The position numbers were made by a program, and so were the translations under genes. From NCBI RefSeq assembly GCF_002077945.1, contig NZ_LVYD01000049.1:62001-126000 (forward strand): DNA of 64,000 nucleotides, given 5' to 3'. Shown piece after piece: positions 17,922 to 27,242 of the stretch. This stretch comes from Niastella vici (lineage in GTDB: Bacteria; Bacteroidota; Bacteroidia; Chitinophagales; Chitinophagaceae). The first letter of the stretch is position 1, and each line of letters begins with the position of its first letter. The notes beneath the pieces are model-generated. The model worked only from the letters and a program-made list of their open reading frames with translations, ran no database searches and was not told the origin of the DNA.

Positions 17922-18314
17922 ATGAACAGTTTAGGAATCAAGGTGGCATTGGTTGATGATGCTTCTGTGATCAGAAGCAGCATACATGAAATATTAACCC
18001 TGTGGGGTTATACTGTTGTACTGAAAGCTATTCATGGCAAAGATCTTTTCAGGCAATTAACTGCATTCAATGCACCCGATATTTGTATTACCGATCTGCA
18101 TATGCCGGTAATGGATGGCTATGAAACTATCAAAGAACTGAAAGAAAAATGGCCCGATATCAAGATCATTGCGTTCTCCATCACCAATAGTAAAAGGGAA
18201 GAGGAAAAGGCCCTGGAAGCAGGCGCCCATGCTTTTGTTTCCAAATTAAGCGCCATCACCGAGCTGAAATTAGTTTTGCAGAACATGCAGGAAACTGCGG
18301 GGCATGACTGCTGA
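17922..18314 (+). CDS. Single-domain response regulator (receiver only)
   Basis: A 130-residue CheY-like protein with acidic pocket Asp12-Asp13, phosphoacceptor Asp58 (ICITDLHMPVMDGYET) and Lys108 (AFVSKLS). No output domain and no kinase are encoded on its strand nearby; the PAS kinase at 16019 is divergent from it. It may be a phosphate carrier or bind a target protein directly. Confidence 0.9.
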   Translation: MNSLGIKVALVDDASVIRSSIHEILTLWGYTVVLKAIHGKDLFRQLTAFNAPDICITDLHMPVMDGYETIKELKEKWPDIKIIAFSITNSKREEEKALEAGAHAFVSKLSAITELKLVLQNMQETAGHDC

Positions 18315-18398
18315 AGAAACAGGTATAGCTATTACCCTCTTACTATATACCGGTACCAGATCAGATCATCTTTCCATAATTGTTGTATCCGTACTTCG

Positions 18399-18701
18399 TC
18401 ATCCGGGGCTTCGCCGGGTTTCGATCCACAATTCTATTCCATTCTCAACTACCTTTTTTTGTTGCAACAGATCGGTAATGGCCAGTTGAATGTATACCGC
18501 TTTTTGATCGTTATACATGCAGCACAGCATTTTCGATGTTTTATCGTACCACGATTTAAGACCGGGTTGTTGCGACAGCGCCGCTACCGGTGCGGGCATT
18601 TCCGGTTCAAGATTGATGACCGCCTGCGCGCCGGAATATAAATAACCGCCTGAAATAAATAGTGCGGTGAGAATTGATCGCCTGAATTGATAAAAATGCA
18701 T
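18399..18701 (-). CDS. Small exported hypothetical protein, possibly frameshifted at the 3' end
   Basis: From the ATG at 18701 (a GTG at 18707 is alternative) the frame encodes 100 residues. A signal peptide (FRRSILTALFISGGYLYSGAQA) precedes a short domain containing SKMLCCMYNDQKAVYIQLAITD and ending GIELWIETRRSPG. The stop may be premature. Dropping one C near 18410 lets the reading continue as GEAPDDEVRIQQLWKDDLIWYR to a stop at 18332, which looks protein-like. Function unknown. Confidence 0.55.
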   Translation of the reverse strand: MHFYQFRRSILTALFISGGYLYSGAQAVINLEPEMPAPVAALSQQPGLKSWYDKTSKMLCCMYNDQKAVYIQLAITDLLQQKKVVENGIELWIETRRSPG

Positions 18702-19272
18702 ACCCACTTTTTTAAACCTTTACACACCCAAACCTTCTATTACGTTTATGCCTGTTTGAATTTAAGCAAAGTTTGTTAGTGTTTTTTAAGCTGTCTTTCG
18801 CGGCAACCGGGGGGCTACAATTTGGATTATGTTAAAAACTCAATTGCTGGTAAAAGTTGTAGCTCCCCCTTCGCCGCTTTAGCTACTGTTATTAACAAAC
18901 TGAAGGTAGGAGCAATGATTTATATAGAAACAAACAAATAGATGAACTGGGAAAATGTATCGGGGAAGTACTCAGGGAATTACTTGTTTTTGTCTCCCGG
19001 ACTTTTGGGGTTTTCCACATTTTATTCATAATCCCGGTTGCGCCCTAATAATTCTTATAACGAGGCGTTGCGTAAAAAGGGCATAGTATTTGAAATTATT
19101 AACAGTTCGGATGTGCGGAAAGAACCGGAAAGCCGTTAAAGTACTGAGTGAAAATTAAAAATCCGGATGTCAGCATCTATCACAAATTTTCCCTTTCTAA
19201 TATCCTGTTCCGTATAGGGATTGTACATTGCTCCCAAATATATTTATTCTTTTATACTATATATACCAATAT
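18702..19272. other. Gap with a large imperfect inverted repeat and possible coding remnant
   Basis: At 18809-18820 GGGGGGCTACAA pairs with TTGTAGCTCCCCC at 18857-18869 (one bulge), and flanking GCGGC (from about 18801) pairs with GCCGC near 18872. From about 19037 a protein-like reading (SYNEALRKKGIVFEIINSS) ends at a stop near 19138. A +1 shift continues it as KAVKVLSEN, so this may be a decayed gene fragment. No promoter with both boxes was found for the metallopeptidase gene downstream. Confidence 0.35.
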
Positions 19273-20499
19273 ATGCTACAAGCGCTTCCATATCACCTGA
19301 AGGTCCGGGATCATTTTGCCCGTGAAACAAAGACCTGGAATTTTTTTGCGGCAGTAAAAAACAAGGAAGAACAACTGGCCCAGTACAAAACCGAATTGTT
19401 AAAAAATACTTACAAATTTGATGAAAAAGCCGACGCAGGGATCTATGAAAAAGTTAATAAGGCGAAAGAAAAATTAGGATTGGAGCAACTGCCCGTCACA
19501 GTTTACCAGGCGCAGTACACCGATGAAATGAATGCAAGCATCGTTTTCCTGAACAACGAAGCGCATATTGTTTTCAGCGGCCGTATAACCCAGTTACTCG
19601 ATGAGCAGGAATTACAGGCCATACTCGCTCATGAACTAACCCATATAAAACTGTACAGCATGATGCAGGGCGAGCTGGAAATTGCAGAACGCATCATCAT
19701 GGCCATTGCGGGTAATTACAACAGCGACGCGGCTTATTATGAAACTGCCCGCTTATTCAGATTATATACCGAAATAGTATGTGACCGCGGCGCTTATACG
19801 GTTGTGGAAGATACAGGTCCGGTTATTACCTCTCTCGTAAAAATAGCAACCGGGTTGGATAAGGTGAGCGCTGAAAGCTATACCAAACAGGCGGAAGAAA
19901 TTTTTTCAACGGCCAGCGGCGTAAAAGCAACAACTGTTTCTCATCCTGAGAATTTCATCAGGGCCAGGGCCATTCAGCTATGGCATGAAAAAAAGGAAGC
20001 CGCAGAAGCAGAAATAATCAGCATGATAGAAGGGATGACCGACCTTGACCAGCTGGATGTATTTAAACAAAAAGACCTGTTGGCGCTCACGCGTAAATTC
20101 ATGCAATTGCTGTTGAAACCAATGTGGTTCCGCAGTACACTGGTGACCAGTTTGGCGCGGCAGTATTTCCCTGATTTCTCTTATGATGATTCCATCGTTC
20201 TCGACGAATCATTTATTGAAACCATCAGTCAGTCGCACGCCAGCATCAGGGATTACCTCGGTTATATTATGCTCGATTTTGCGTTGGTTGATGGGGAACT
20301 GGAACAGATCCCCTTCGGCTGGGCTTTTCAGTTTGCAGAAACCATTCAAATGAAAGAAGTGTTCGACGCCATTGTTAAAAAAGAATTACAACTAAGCGAT
20401 AAAAAACTGCAGCAGCACAAACAAAAAACAATGGCCGCCTGGTATAAAATAAAAGAAGGCGAAAAAGAACAGGTGTATGAAGGCGATGCCTCCGTATAA
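19273..20499 (+). CDS. M48-family metallopeptidase with TerB-like C-terminal region
   Basis: A 408-residue protein from the ATG at 19273; an upstream TTG at 19228 would add 15 residues. The zinc motif is HELTH at 120-124 (ILAHELTHIKL), with the third ligand probably Glu167 in EIVCDRGA. The later VSHPENFIRARAI line is typical of M48 peptidases such as HtpX and Ste24. Unlike HtpX there is no membrane segment, so it should be cytoplasmic. Residues near 327-380 (YLGYIMLDFALVDGELEQIP) resemble a TerB-type helical domain, found in stress and defence proteins. It lies 73 bp upstream of the giant helicase gene on the same strand, so they are probably co-transcribed. The peptidase family is certain; the TerB likeness and joint role are inferred. 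Confidence 0.85.
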   Translation: MLQALPYHLKVRDHFARETKTWNFFAAVKNKEEQLAQYKTELLKNTYKFDEKADAGIYEKVNKAKEKLGLEQLPVTVYQAQYTDEMNASIVFLNNEAHIVFSGRITQLLDEQELQAILAHELTHIKLYSMMQGELEIAERIIMAIAGNYNSDAAYYETARLFRLYTEIVCDRGAYTVVEDTGPVITSLVKIATGLDKVSAESYTKQAEEIFSTASGVKATTVSHPENFIRARAIQLWHEKKEAAEAEIISMIEGMTDLDQLDVFKQKDLLALTRKFMQLLLKPMWFRSTLVTSLARQYFPDFSYDDSIVLDESFIETISQSHASIRDYLGYIMLDFALVDGELEQIPFGWAFQFAETIQMKEVFDAIVKKELQLSDKKLQQHKQKTMAAWYKIKEGEKEQVYEGDASV

Positions 20500-20572
20500 T
20501 GTTACACGATAAAACTTACGCTTGCCAAAACGCTGCAAAAATTAATATCATTCAGCTCTCAATTTATTGATT

Positions 20573-23500
20573 ATGTCAATACAGGTTCAACCATTCAGAC
20601 AATTCCTGAAAACAGCATTTGATAATGGCGATTATGCTACCGACGATGTCATTGCATTTGTTCTTCCCTTGTGTAAAGAAGTGATCAGCTTTCATGAAGC
20701 CGGGCTGGTAGCGCCGTTTGAAAATGAGCAGGCGCTGTTCATTACCGAAAACCGGCTCGATATAGATGAAAGAGCGGCGCATAAACCAATGAACGCAATT
20801 GGTAAGGTAATTGCCCTGTTTGAAAGGAGCAAAGCCCGGCATTTTGATGCGAAAGGCAATCCCAAATCAGAAATAGAGATTGATGACAGCGCGGTATCGG
20901 TTGAAAATGTACAAGTTCATCTGAATGGAAATGAAACGCTCACTTACCCGGCTTTTGTGCCCGGTTACCGGTGTTTTGAAATGAACCTGGGCCACCATGA
21001 TGAGCTTACCGATATTTTTTGTTTGGGTTGCGTATTAGGCAGCATGGCGCTGGGGTTGAATTTAAATGAAGAGAAAGACCTGGCCCTGTTTGCAAAATAC
21101 CGCAGCAACCCGATCTTATACAACCATCGCATTCACCCTACCATTAGCTCACTGATCGCCGAAATGACTGAGCTGAGCCGGCAAAAACGGGTGCAGGACC
21201 TGTATGATATTGTGAACCGCCTGCAACACTACCGCGATTACGATCCGGAAAAACAAACCGACCTCAGCAATATTGCCGGCTGGATCAATAAATCACTGAC
21301 CAACCGCAACCAGCTTATTTTAAACAAGCTGCGCAACCGCCTGTTCGACACCAGCCGCCGTAACCGCTTATTGTATTACAAGCCAAACATGCGGTTTGTA
21401 AATTTAACGGTGAGCAGCGTACCCATGGTACTGCATTACCAAAGCATTCGCCCCGAGCTGTTGTTTACCTGGAATAAAGACATCAGTGACCGGGTAATTG
21501 GTATGAAGGAGATCGTACTGAATAAATACCTCCGCTTTGAAGATCACCTGTACCTGCCTTCTTCCCTCGATAAAATAAGGATAGAAGCCCAGCGCGATAT
21601 TCAGGAATATGGGTTCAGTCAGTTGAAACTGGTGATCGTGTACCTGAACTGGCACAACCTGAAAGAAGATCCGGAAGAAAGGATCCAAAGCCCCTTGCTG
21701 CTGGTTCCGGCCGAATTAAAAAAGAACAAGAAATTAAAAGAAGATCATTTTGTATTAAAGATCACCGATAATGTGGCCGAAGTAAACCCGGTGCTGGCCA
21801 GTTTTCTGAAAGAATTATATGGCATTGACCTGCCCGATTTTGTTGACCTCGATGAAATGACGCCGGAACAATTCTATCAATTACTGAAAGCACAAATAGA
21901 TGCCGCCAACCAGGGCATCGCACTGAATTATATTCAGAAACCGCGCATCAGGCTGGTGCATAATGTGGCCAAGCAAACAGTGACCAATTTTAAAAAACGG
22001 TTGCAACGCAGCGGCAAGCAATTAAACAGCTATAAAGATGTAGGGTACAGTTATCAGAAAGAGCAATACAAGCCATTAGGCCTTGAAATATTCAAACAAA
22101 GGGTGGAACCCAAGACCGGTTTCCTGGAAACGCTGGGAAGCGAAGATGCCCGCATTATGCCTTCGCAGTTAACAGAAAGCATGGCCGACAAACGCCGCCC
22201 ATTGTTTGAGCTCACCGAAAGCGAGGGCAATCCCTATAGCTGGGATTTCGATATGTGTAATATCGTATTGGGTAATTTCAATTATAAAAAAATGAGCCTG
22301 GTGCGTGATTACAATTTTGTGATCGATAACCAGGTGCCCAACGAGGTGTTTGAACAATTGTTCAGCAGTAAACCCAAGCCTACCAGTACCACCACCCAGG
22401 AGTGGAACAGCACCGATGACTGGTACCATGTAATTACTGCCGACCCCACGCAAACAAAAGCGATCTTAAAAAGCAGGGATAAGGAAAGCTATATTATTCA
22501 GGGACCGCCGGGTACTGGTAAGAGCCAGACGATCACCAACCTGATCGCCGACTTTGCCGCCCGTGGCCATAGCATTTTGTTTGTGTGTGAAAAAAGGGCT
22601 GCGCTCGATGTGGTATTTCACCGCCTGAAACAACAGGGACTCGATGAGTTGTGTTGTTACATTCATGATAGTCTCGGCGATAAAAAAGAATTCATCAGGA
22701 ACCTGAAACAAACCTATGAAGACTTTACCAATAATAAAATGGACCTGGAAAGGATCCAGTTGAGCCGCGAAGCATTATTAAAACAAACCAATGAACAGCT
22801 GGAGCTGCTGAAACAGTTTCATGCTACGCATACGGGTGTTCCCGAACAGGCAGGCATTGAATTCAGAAAATTGCTGGAACGGGTGGTGGAATTAAAAGAT
22901 CACCTGGTTACCCGTTCGGTGCGCGACCTGGATGCATTGCCACATTATAAGGAATGGCTGCATTTTGGCAACGTTATTCAACAATTGAGCAATGCGCTGG
23001 AAGAAACAGGCGCCGAACCAACGTTTGCCGAGCACCCCTTCAGTAAGATCAATGAATCCATTTACAGCAATGAGAACCCGCATATAGTACTGGAAAACCT
23101 GTTGACGCATTGCCGCAACCTGCTCACTGATATTACCAGCGTTGTAAAGGAAAATAATATTCCACCCGAACATACCAACCGGTTAGAGCAGATCAAGAAC
23201 CTGGTACAGGTAGCGGTTGTTTTAAATCCGCTGGCCGAAACAGATAGCCTGGCGCTGGTTGATGAGGGCAATGAATCGGCGCGGAAATTCGACAAAGGCG
23301 TTCATTTATACAAACAGCAGCAACAGCATTATGAACAAATAAGGGAACGGAACAGGAACTGGAAAACCAGGTTGAGCGAACAGGATATGCTGGCCGCCCT
23401 TCCGCTGGCCGCCAAACATGAAGAATCGTTCTTCAACTTCCTGAACAGTAAATGGAACCGGCTCAAGAACAAGATCGATGAATGTTACGATTTTTCGCAG

Positions 23501-26062
23501 CATGCAGTACACCCCGGTTATGTAACTGTATTGCAGCAACTGAAAGAAGAATATGATGCAGCCAATATGGTGGCCATGGAACGGCATTTTTTGCAACAGC
23601 AATACAAGGTCGACAATGTTGACCTCACCCATTTAAGTATTGAACGCATCAGGGCGCGCAAAGGCGATAAGGAAATTGATTACTTATTGCACCATGCCGA
23701 AGCCAATCAGCTGGTGATGCGCCTGGGCAAGCTGAACCAGAACATGCAGAAACTGCAAACCCAGCTGCACCAATGTTTAAGTGAATACGACAATAAACCT
23801 ATAAGCGACATTTACGACGAGCTGGAAAGCATTAGTATGAATGCAGAAAGCCTGCGCGATCTGTTACCAGCCCTGCGTGAATATTCAGAGTTGCCTGAGT
23901 CGGTAAAAGAGGTGTTGAGAAAAATACCGGTTACGCCCCTGCAGGCAGAAGCAGGTATGGCCAATAAGACCCTGGCGCATATTTATCAGAATAATAAACA
24001 GTTTGCCAATACCGATATGCACGCCATTGAAAAGGCGGTACGGCAAATACAGCATTGCTACCGGCAACTGCTGAAGGTGAATGCTGATTATATCAGGGCC
24101 GCCGTACGGCAACGGTTCCTGCATAATGTGGAACTGAGCAATATAGCCAGCAGCCAGCTAACGCCCGAGCAACGGGAATTCAAAAAGAACTATACCGAAG
24201 GCCGCAAAATACTGGAGAACGAATTTAACAAGAGCATCCGTTTCAAGAGTATCAGGGAGCTGAGCGCCAAGGAAAGCGGACTGGTATTAAAAGACCTGAA
24301 GTCGGTTTGGCTGATGAGCCCCCTGAGTGTGAGCGACAGCTTACCGGTTGATATCGGGTTTTTTGATGTAGTGATCTTTGACGAGGCCAGTCAGATCACA
24401 TTGGAAGAAGGCATTCCGGCATTGTACCGCGCCAAACAAACCATTATTGTGGGCGACGACAAACAAATGCCGCCTACCAATTTCTTTGCCGTGCGTACTG
24501 AAGATCCTGACGACCTGGAAGTATTTACTGATGAAGATGATGATGAGCTGTTAAGCAATGATGCCGACAGCCTGCTGGTGCAGGGCGCCAGAAAGCTGAA
24601 TAATGTGATGCTGGGCTGGCACTACCGCAGCCGTTTTGAAACCCTGATCAGCTTTAGCAACCACGCCTTTTATGAAGCGAACCTGCTCACCATTCCCGAC
24701 AAGACCATTCATCACACTGAAAAGAAATCAATAGAAATATCCAAACCGCAGGAGGCCGCCAAACATGCCGATGCGCTTTTCGACCGCAGCATCAGTTTCC
24801 ATTTTTTGCCCAACAGTGTTTATGAAAAACGCATAAATGCCGACGAGGCTGATTATATAGCCTACCTGGTGAAAACGTTGCTGCAACGGAAAATAAAGGA
24901 AAGCATTGGTATAGTAGCCTTCAGCCAGGAACAACAGGAAGCCATTGAAAATGCGCTCACCAACCTGGCGGCCAAAGACAAGGATTTTGAACAGGCGCTG
25001 GAAGATGCATGGAGCCGTACCGAGGAAGACCAGTTTACCGGTTTATTTGTAAAGAACCTGGAGAATGTTCAGGGCGATGAACGCGACATCATCATTATGA
25101 GCGTATGTTATGGTTTCGACTCGCGCAAAAAGATGATCATGAACTTTGGGCCCGTCAACAAGAAGGGTGGTGAAAAACGATTGAATGTGATCTTCAGCCG
25201 GGCTAAAAAACACATGGCTGTGGTGAGCAGCATACGGCACCATCACATCACCAACGAATACAACGAAGGCGCCAATTATTTCAAACGCTTTTTACAGTAT
25301 TCAGAACTTGTAAGCTGTGGCGATATGCGGAGTGCCCGCATTATACTCGACAGCCTGGTGCTGCACAAGAAAGACCGGTCGAAATCAAAAGCCGTTAGCA
25401 TAATTCTGCAACAGATAAAAGAACAGCTGGAGAAGAAAGGGTATGAAGTGGCAGAACAGGTGGGGCAGTCAGACTTCAAATGCTCGCTGGCAGTAAAAGC
25501 CAAACCAACCGACACCACGTACAGCCTGAGTATTTTGCTCGATGATGACCGGCATTACCGCAATGAAAACCTGTTGGAACAATATTATCAGCGGCCGGCC
25601 ATTCTGCAAACATTCAACTGGCGAACTATAAATGTATTTGCCAAGGATTGGTTAAGCCAGCCCGATAAAGTGCTGGAACAAATAATCAAGCGTCTGCATC
25701 AGGAGCCGGGACAGGAAGATGAGAAGCTGGCCGAAACAGCGGCAGGAGCCGAAACGGCAACAGCCAGTGAACCAGCAGAACCGGTTGAAAGCATTCCCGC
25801 CATTAAACCGGAAACCCAGGCAGCGGCAACGCCGTATGATCATTTAACATTCCACCGGCTTATTAATTCCGAAGGGGAGAGCAGCCGTTTTTGGGAAGCA
25901 GCCCTGGATGGCTGTAAACTGATTGTGCGATATGGAAGGGTAGGAACGAAAGGGCAGGTGCATGTAAAAACATTTGCGAAAGAAACAACCGCTCAGCTCG
26001 AGAAGGATAAGTTGATCAAAGAAAAAGCGAATAAAGGTTATAAAGCCGAATGGTTGAAATAA
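20573..26062 (+). CDS. Giant kinase-like / DUF4011-like / superfamily I helicase / WGR protein, putative defence effector
   Basis: An 1829-residue protein from the ATG at 20573 (a TTG at 20567 would add two). Residues 20-225 resemble a protein kinase C-lobe without its catalytic residues: the HRD region reads HEAGLVAPFEN (41-51), followed by PGYRCFE (130-136) and DIFCLGCVLGSM (from 147). A DUF4011-like segment follows (near 240-480; LFDTSRRNRLLYYKP). The helicase has Walker A GPPGTGKS with Lys650, a long coiled insert (about 700-1200), Walker B FDEAS at 1270, GDDKQMPPT, and late motifs VQGDERDIIIMSV and RLNVIFSRAKKHM. Next comes a Vsr-like nuclease fold (near 1610-1700; GYEVAEQVGQSDF) whose usual Asp and Glu appear replaced. 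A WGR domain closes it (about 1755-1829; VRYGRVGTKGQ). Related UPF1-like DUF4011 helicases occur in antiphage islands. The M48 peptidase gene directly precedes it. Confidence 0.88.
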   Translation: MSIQVQPFRQFLKTAFDNGDYATDDVIAFVLPLCKEVISFHEAGLVAPFENEQALFITENRLDIDERAAHKPMNAIGKVIALFERSKARHFDAKGNPKSEIEIDDSAVSVENVQVHLNGNETLTYPAFVPGYRCFEMNLGHHDELTDIFCLGCVLGSMALGLNLNEEKDLALFAKYRSNPILYNHRIHPTISSLIAEMTELSRQKRVQDLYDIVNRLQHYRDYDPEKQTDLSNIAGWINKSLTNRNQLILNKLRNRLFDTSRRNRLLYYKPNMRFVNLTVSSVPMVLHYQSIRPELLFTWNKDISDRVIGMKEIVLNKYLRFEDHLYLPSSLDKIRIEAQRDIQEYGFSQLKLVIVYLNWHNLKEDPEERIQSPLLLVPAELKKNKKLKEDHFVLKITDNVAEVNPVLASFLKELYGIDLPDFVDLDEMTPEQFYQLLKAQIDAANQGIALNYIQKPRIRLVHNVAKQTVTNFKKRLQRSGKQLNSYKDVGYSYQKEQYKPLGLEIFKQRVEPKTGFLETLGSEDARIMPSQLTESMADKRRPLFELTESEGNPYSWDFDMCNIVLGNFNYKKMSLVRDYNFVIDNQVPNEVFEQLFSSKPKPTSTTTQEWNSTDDWYHVITADPTQTKAILKSRDKESYIIQGPPGTGKSQTITNLIADFAARGHSILFVCEKRAALDVVFHRLKQQGLDELCCYIHDSLGDKKEFIRNLKQTYEDFTNNKMDLERIQLSREALLKQTNEQLELLKQFHATHTGVPEQAGIEFRKLLERVVELKDHLVTRSVRDLDALPHYKEWLHFGNVIQQLSNALEETGAEPTFAEHPFSKINESIYSNENPHIVLENLLTHCRNLLTDITSVVKENNIPPEHTNRLEQIKNLVQVAVVLNPLAETDSLALVDEGNESARKFDKGVHLYKQQQQHYEQIRERNRNWKTRLSEQDMLAALPLAAKHEESFFNFLNSKWNRLKNKIDECYDFSQHAVHPGYVTVLQQLKEEYDAANMVAMERHFLQQQYKVDNVDLTHLSIERIRARKGDKEIDYLLHHAEANQLVMRLGKLNQNMQKLQTQLHQCLSEYDNKPISDIYDELESISMNAESLRDLLPALREYSELPESVKEVLRKIPVTPLQAEAGMANKTLAHIYQNNKQFANTDMHAIEKAVRQIQHCYRQLLKVNADYIRAAVRQRFLHNVELSNIASSQLTPEQREFKKNYTEGRKILENEFNKSIRFKSIRELSAKESGLVLKDLKSVWLMSPLSVSDSLPVDIGFFDVVIFDEASQITLEEGIPALYRAKQTIIVGDDKQMPPTNFFAVRTEDPDDLEVFTDEDDDELLSNDADSLLVQGARKLNNVMLGWHYRSRFETLISFSNHAFYEANLLTIPDKTIHHTEKKSIEISKPQEAAKHADALFDRSISFHFLPNSVYEKRINADEADYIAYLVKTLLQRKIKESIGIVAFSQEQQEAIENALTNLAAKDKDFEQALEDAWSRTEEDQFTGLFVKNLENVQGDERDIIIMSVCYGFDSRKKMIMNFGPVNKKGGEKRLNVIFSRAKKHMAVVSSIRHHHITNEYNEGANYFKRFLQYSELVSCGDMRSARIILDSLVLHKKDRSKSKAVSIILQQIKEQLEKKGYEVAEQVGQSDFKCSLAVKAKPTDTTYSLSILLDDDRHYRNENLLEQYYQRPAILQTFNWRTINVFAKDWLSQPDKVLEQIIKRLHQEPGQEDEKLAETAAGAETATASEPAEPVESIPAIKPETQAAATPYDHLTFHRLINSEGESSRFWEAALDGCKLIVRYGRVGTKGQVHVKTFAKETTAQLEKDKLIKEKANKGYKAEWLK

Positions 26063-26105
26063 TTTAAAGAACCAGGAGGGAGGCTTGTCTTCCCTTCTTA
26101 CTTTC

Positions 26106-27242
26106 TCATTGTTCATTTTTCATTCCCAGGGGTATGCTAACCTCGAGCCGGCAGCCCTTGCCGGGACTTGAGAGAATATGCACGCTGCCGTTAAAGGTTT
26201 CAACCCGGTTCAGGATATTGGTAATGCCTATTCCATAGCGGCTTTGTTTTGTATTAAAGCCAACGCCATTGTCCTCAATGCTAAGGAACACGGTGGTAGC
26301 TGTGTTGTGCAGTTTTATGACCGCCTGACCGGCCTTTGCATGCCTGATGATATTGGTGAGTTGTTCCTGAATAATACGGTAAATGGTTTCCTTGATATTG
26401 TCGGGCAGCAGCGACTCATTCAGGTTTTGCAGTTGCAGTAAAACAGGTTGCTGTTGCTGAATGTTATCGATGGTTTTTTGAATTTCCGCCGCCAGGCTGG
26501 TTTCTGCAAACCGGGGTAATATCAGCCGGTGCGAGAGGTTGCGGATCTCCCTGATCACTTCTTCAATATTGCTTTTGCATCGTTCAACTGTGCATTTTTC
26601 GTCTTCATAATTTTCCAGGCTGTATTCCAGTTGTAATTTAACCGCAGCCAGTATCTGGTTAATGTTGTCGTGCAGTTCCCGGCCCAGTTCATTCCGTTCA
26701 TTCTCCTGGGTCTTTATCATTATCCGGTTTATTTCTTTCTGTTGCTCAAGCCGGTATTGGCGAGCAGATTCGATGGTCACTTCTTCGGCTGTTATGTCTT
26801 TCAGTGTGGCGATCACCCCCACTGCCTTGTTGTTTTCATCCCGGGCAAATGTAACGGTCGCCAGTAAATAAACTGGCTGGTTATTTTTGCGGGTAAACAC
26901 CACCTTGCCCTGCCAGTTGCCTGTTTGGTGCAATAGCTGCAAAGCCGCTTCGCGCGAATCGGTAATGTACTCGTATGGTATTACGTCCCTGAAAAGGCTT
27001 CCGGCCACTTCTTTCGACCGCAGGCTGAATACCTTTTCCGCTTTTTTATTGATGTAAAGTATACGCAGGTCCATGTCGGTAAAGATCACGGCATCGCTGA
27101 TATGGTCGAGCAATATATTCTTTTGATAATGCAGGGGGTTGTTATTACTCCTGGTTTGGGTATTGACCGGGCGGAGCTGTACGGCAGCATCTGGTTGCTC
27201 AGACCCATAGAAGCTCACGTTTGAACGGTTAGTTTGGCGCAT
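26106..27242 (-). CDS. PAS sensor histidine kinase (HisKA_3-type), orphan
   Basis: A 378-residue cytoplasmic kinase. One PAS domain (about 45-165; DHISDAVIFTDMDLRILYINKK) with a PAC tail is followed by a helix with phosphoacceptor His191 in LGRELHDNINQ, then a HATPase domain (IEDNGVGFNT, YGIGITNI, SSPGKGCRLEV). The helix and ATPase region closely resemble the kinase at 12449, so the two are paralogues. No response regulator is adjacent. It converges on the helicase gene with 43 bp between stops, and an imperfect GGAGGGA/TCCCTTC hairpin lies in that gap. Confidence 0.9.
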   Translation of the reverse strand: MRQTNRSNVSFYGSEQPDAAVQLRPVNTQTRSNNNPLHYQKNILLDHISDAVIFTDMDLRILYINKKAEKVFSLRSKEVAGSLFRDVIPYEYITDSREAALQLLHQTGNWQGKVVFTRKNNQPVYLLATVTFARDENNKAVGVIATLKDITAEEVTIESARQYRLEQQKEINRIMIKTQENERNELGRELHDNINQILAAVKLQLEYSLENYEDEKCTVERCKSNIEEVIREIRNLSHRLILPRFAETSLAAEIQKTIDNIQQQQPVLLQLQNLNESLLPDNIKETIYRIIQEQLTNIIRHAKAGQAVIKLHNTATTVFLSIEDNGVGFNTKQSRYGIGITNILNRVETFNGSVHILSSPGKGCRLEVSIPLGMKNEQ

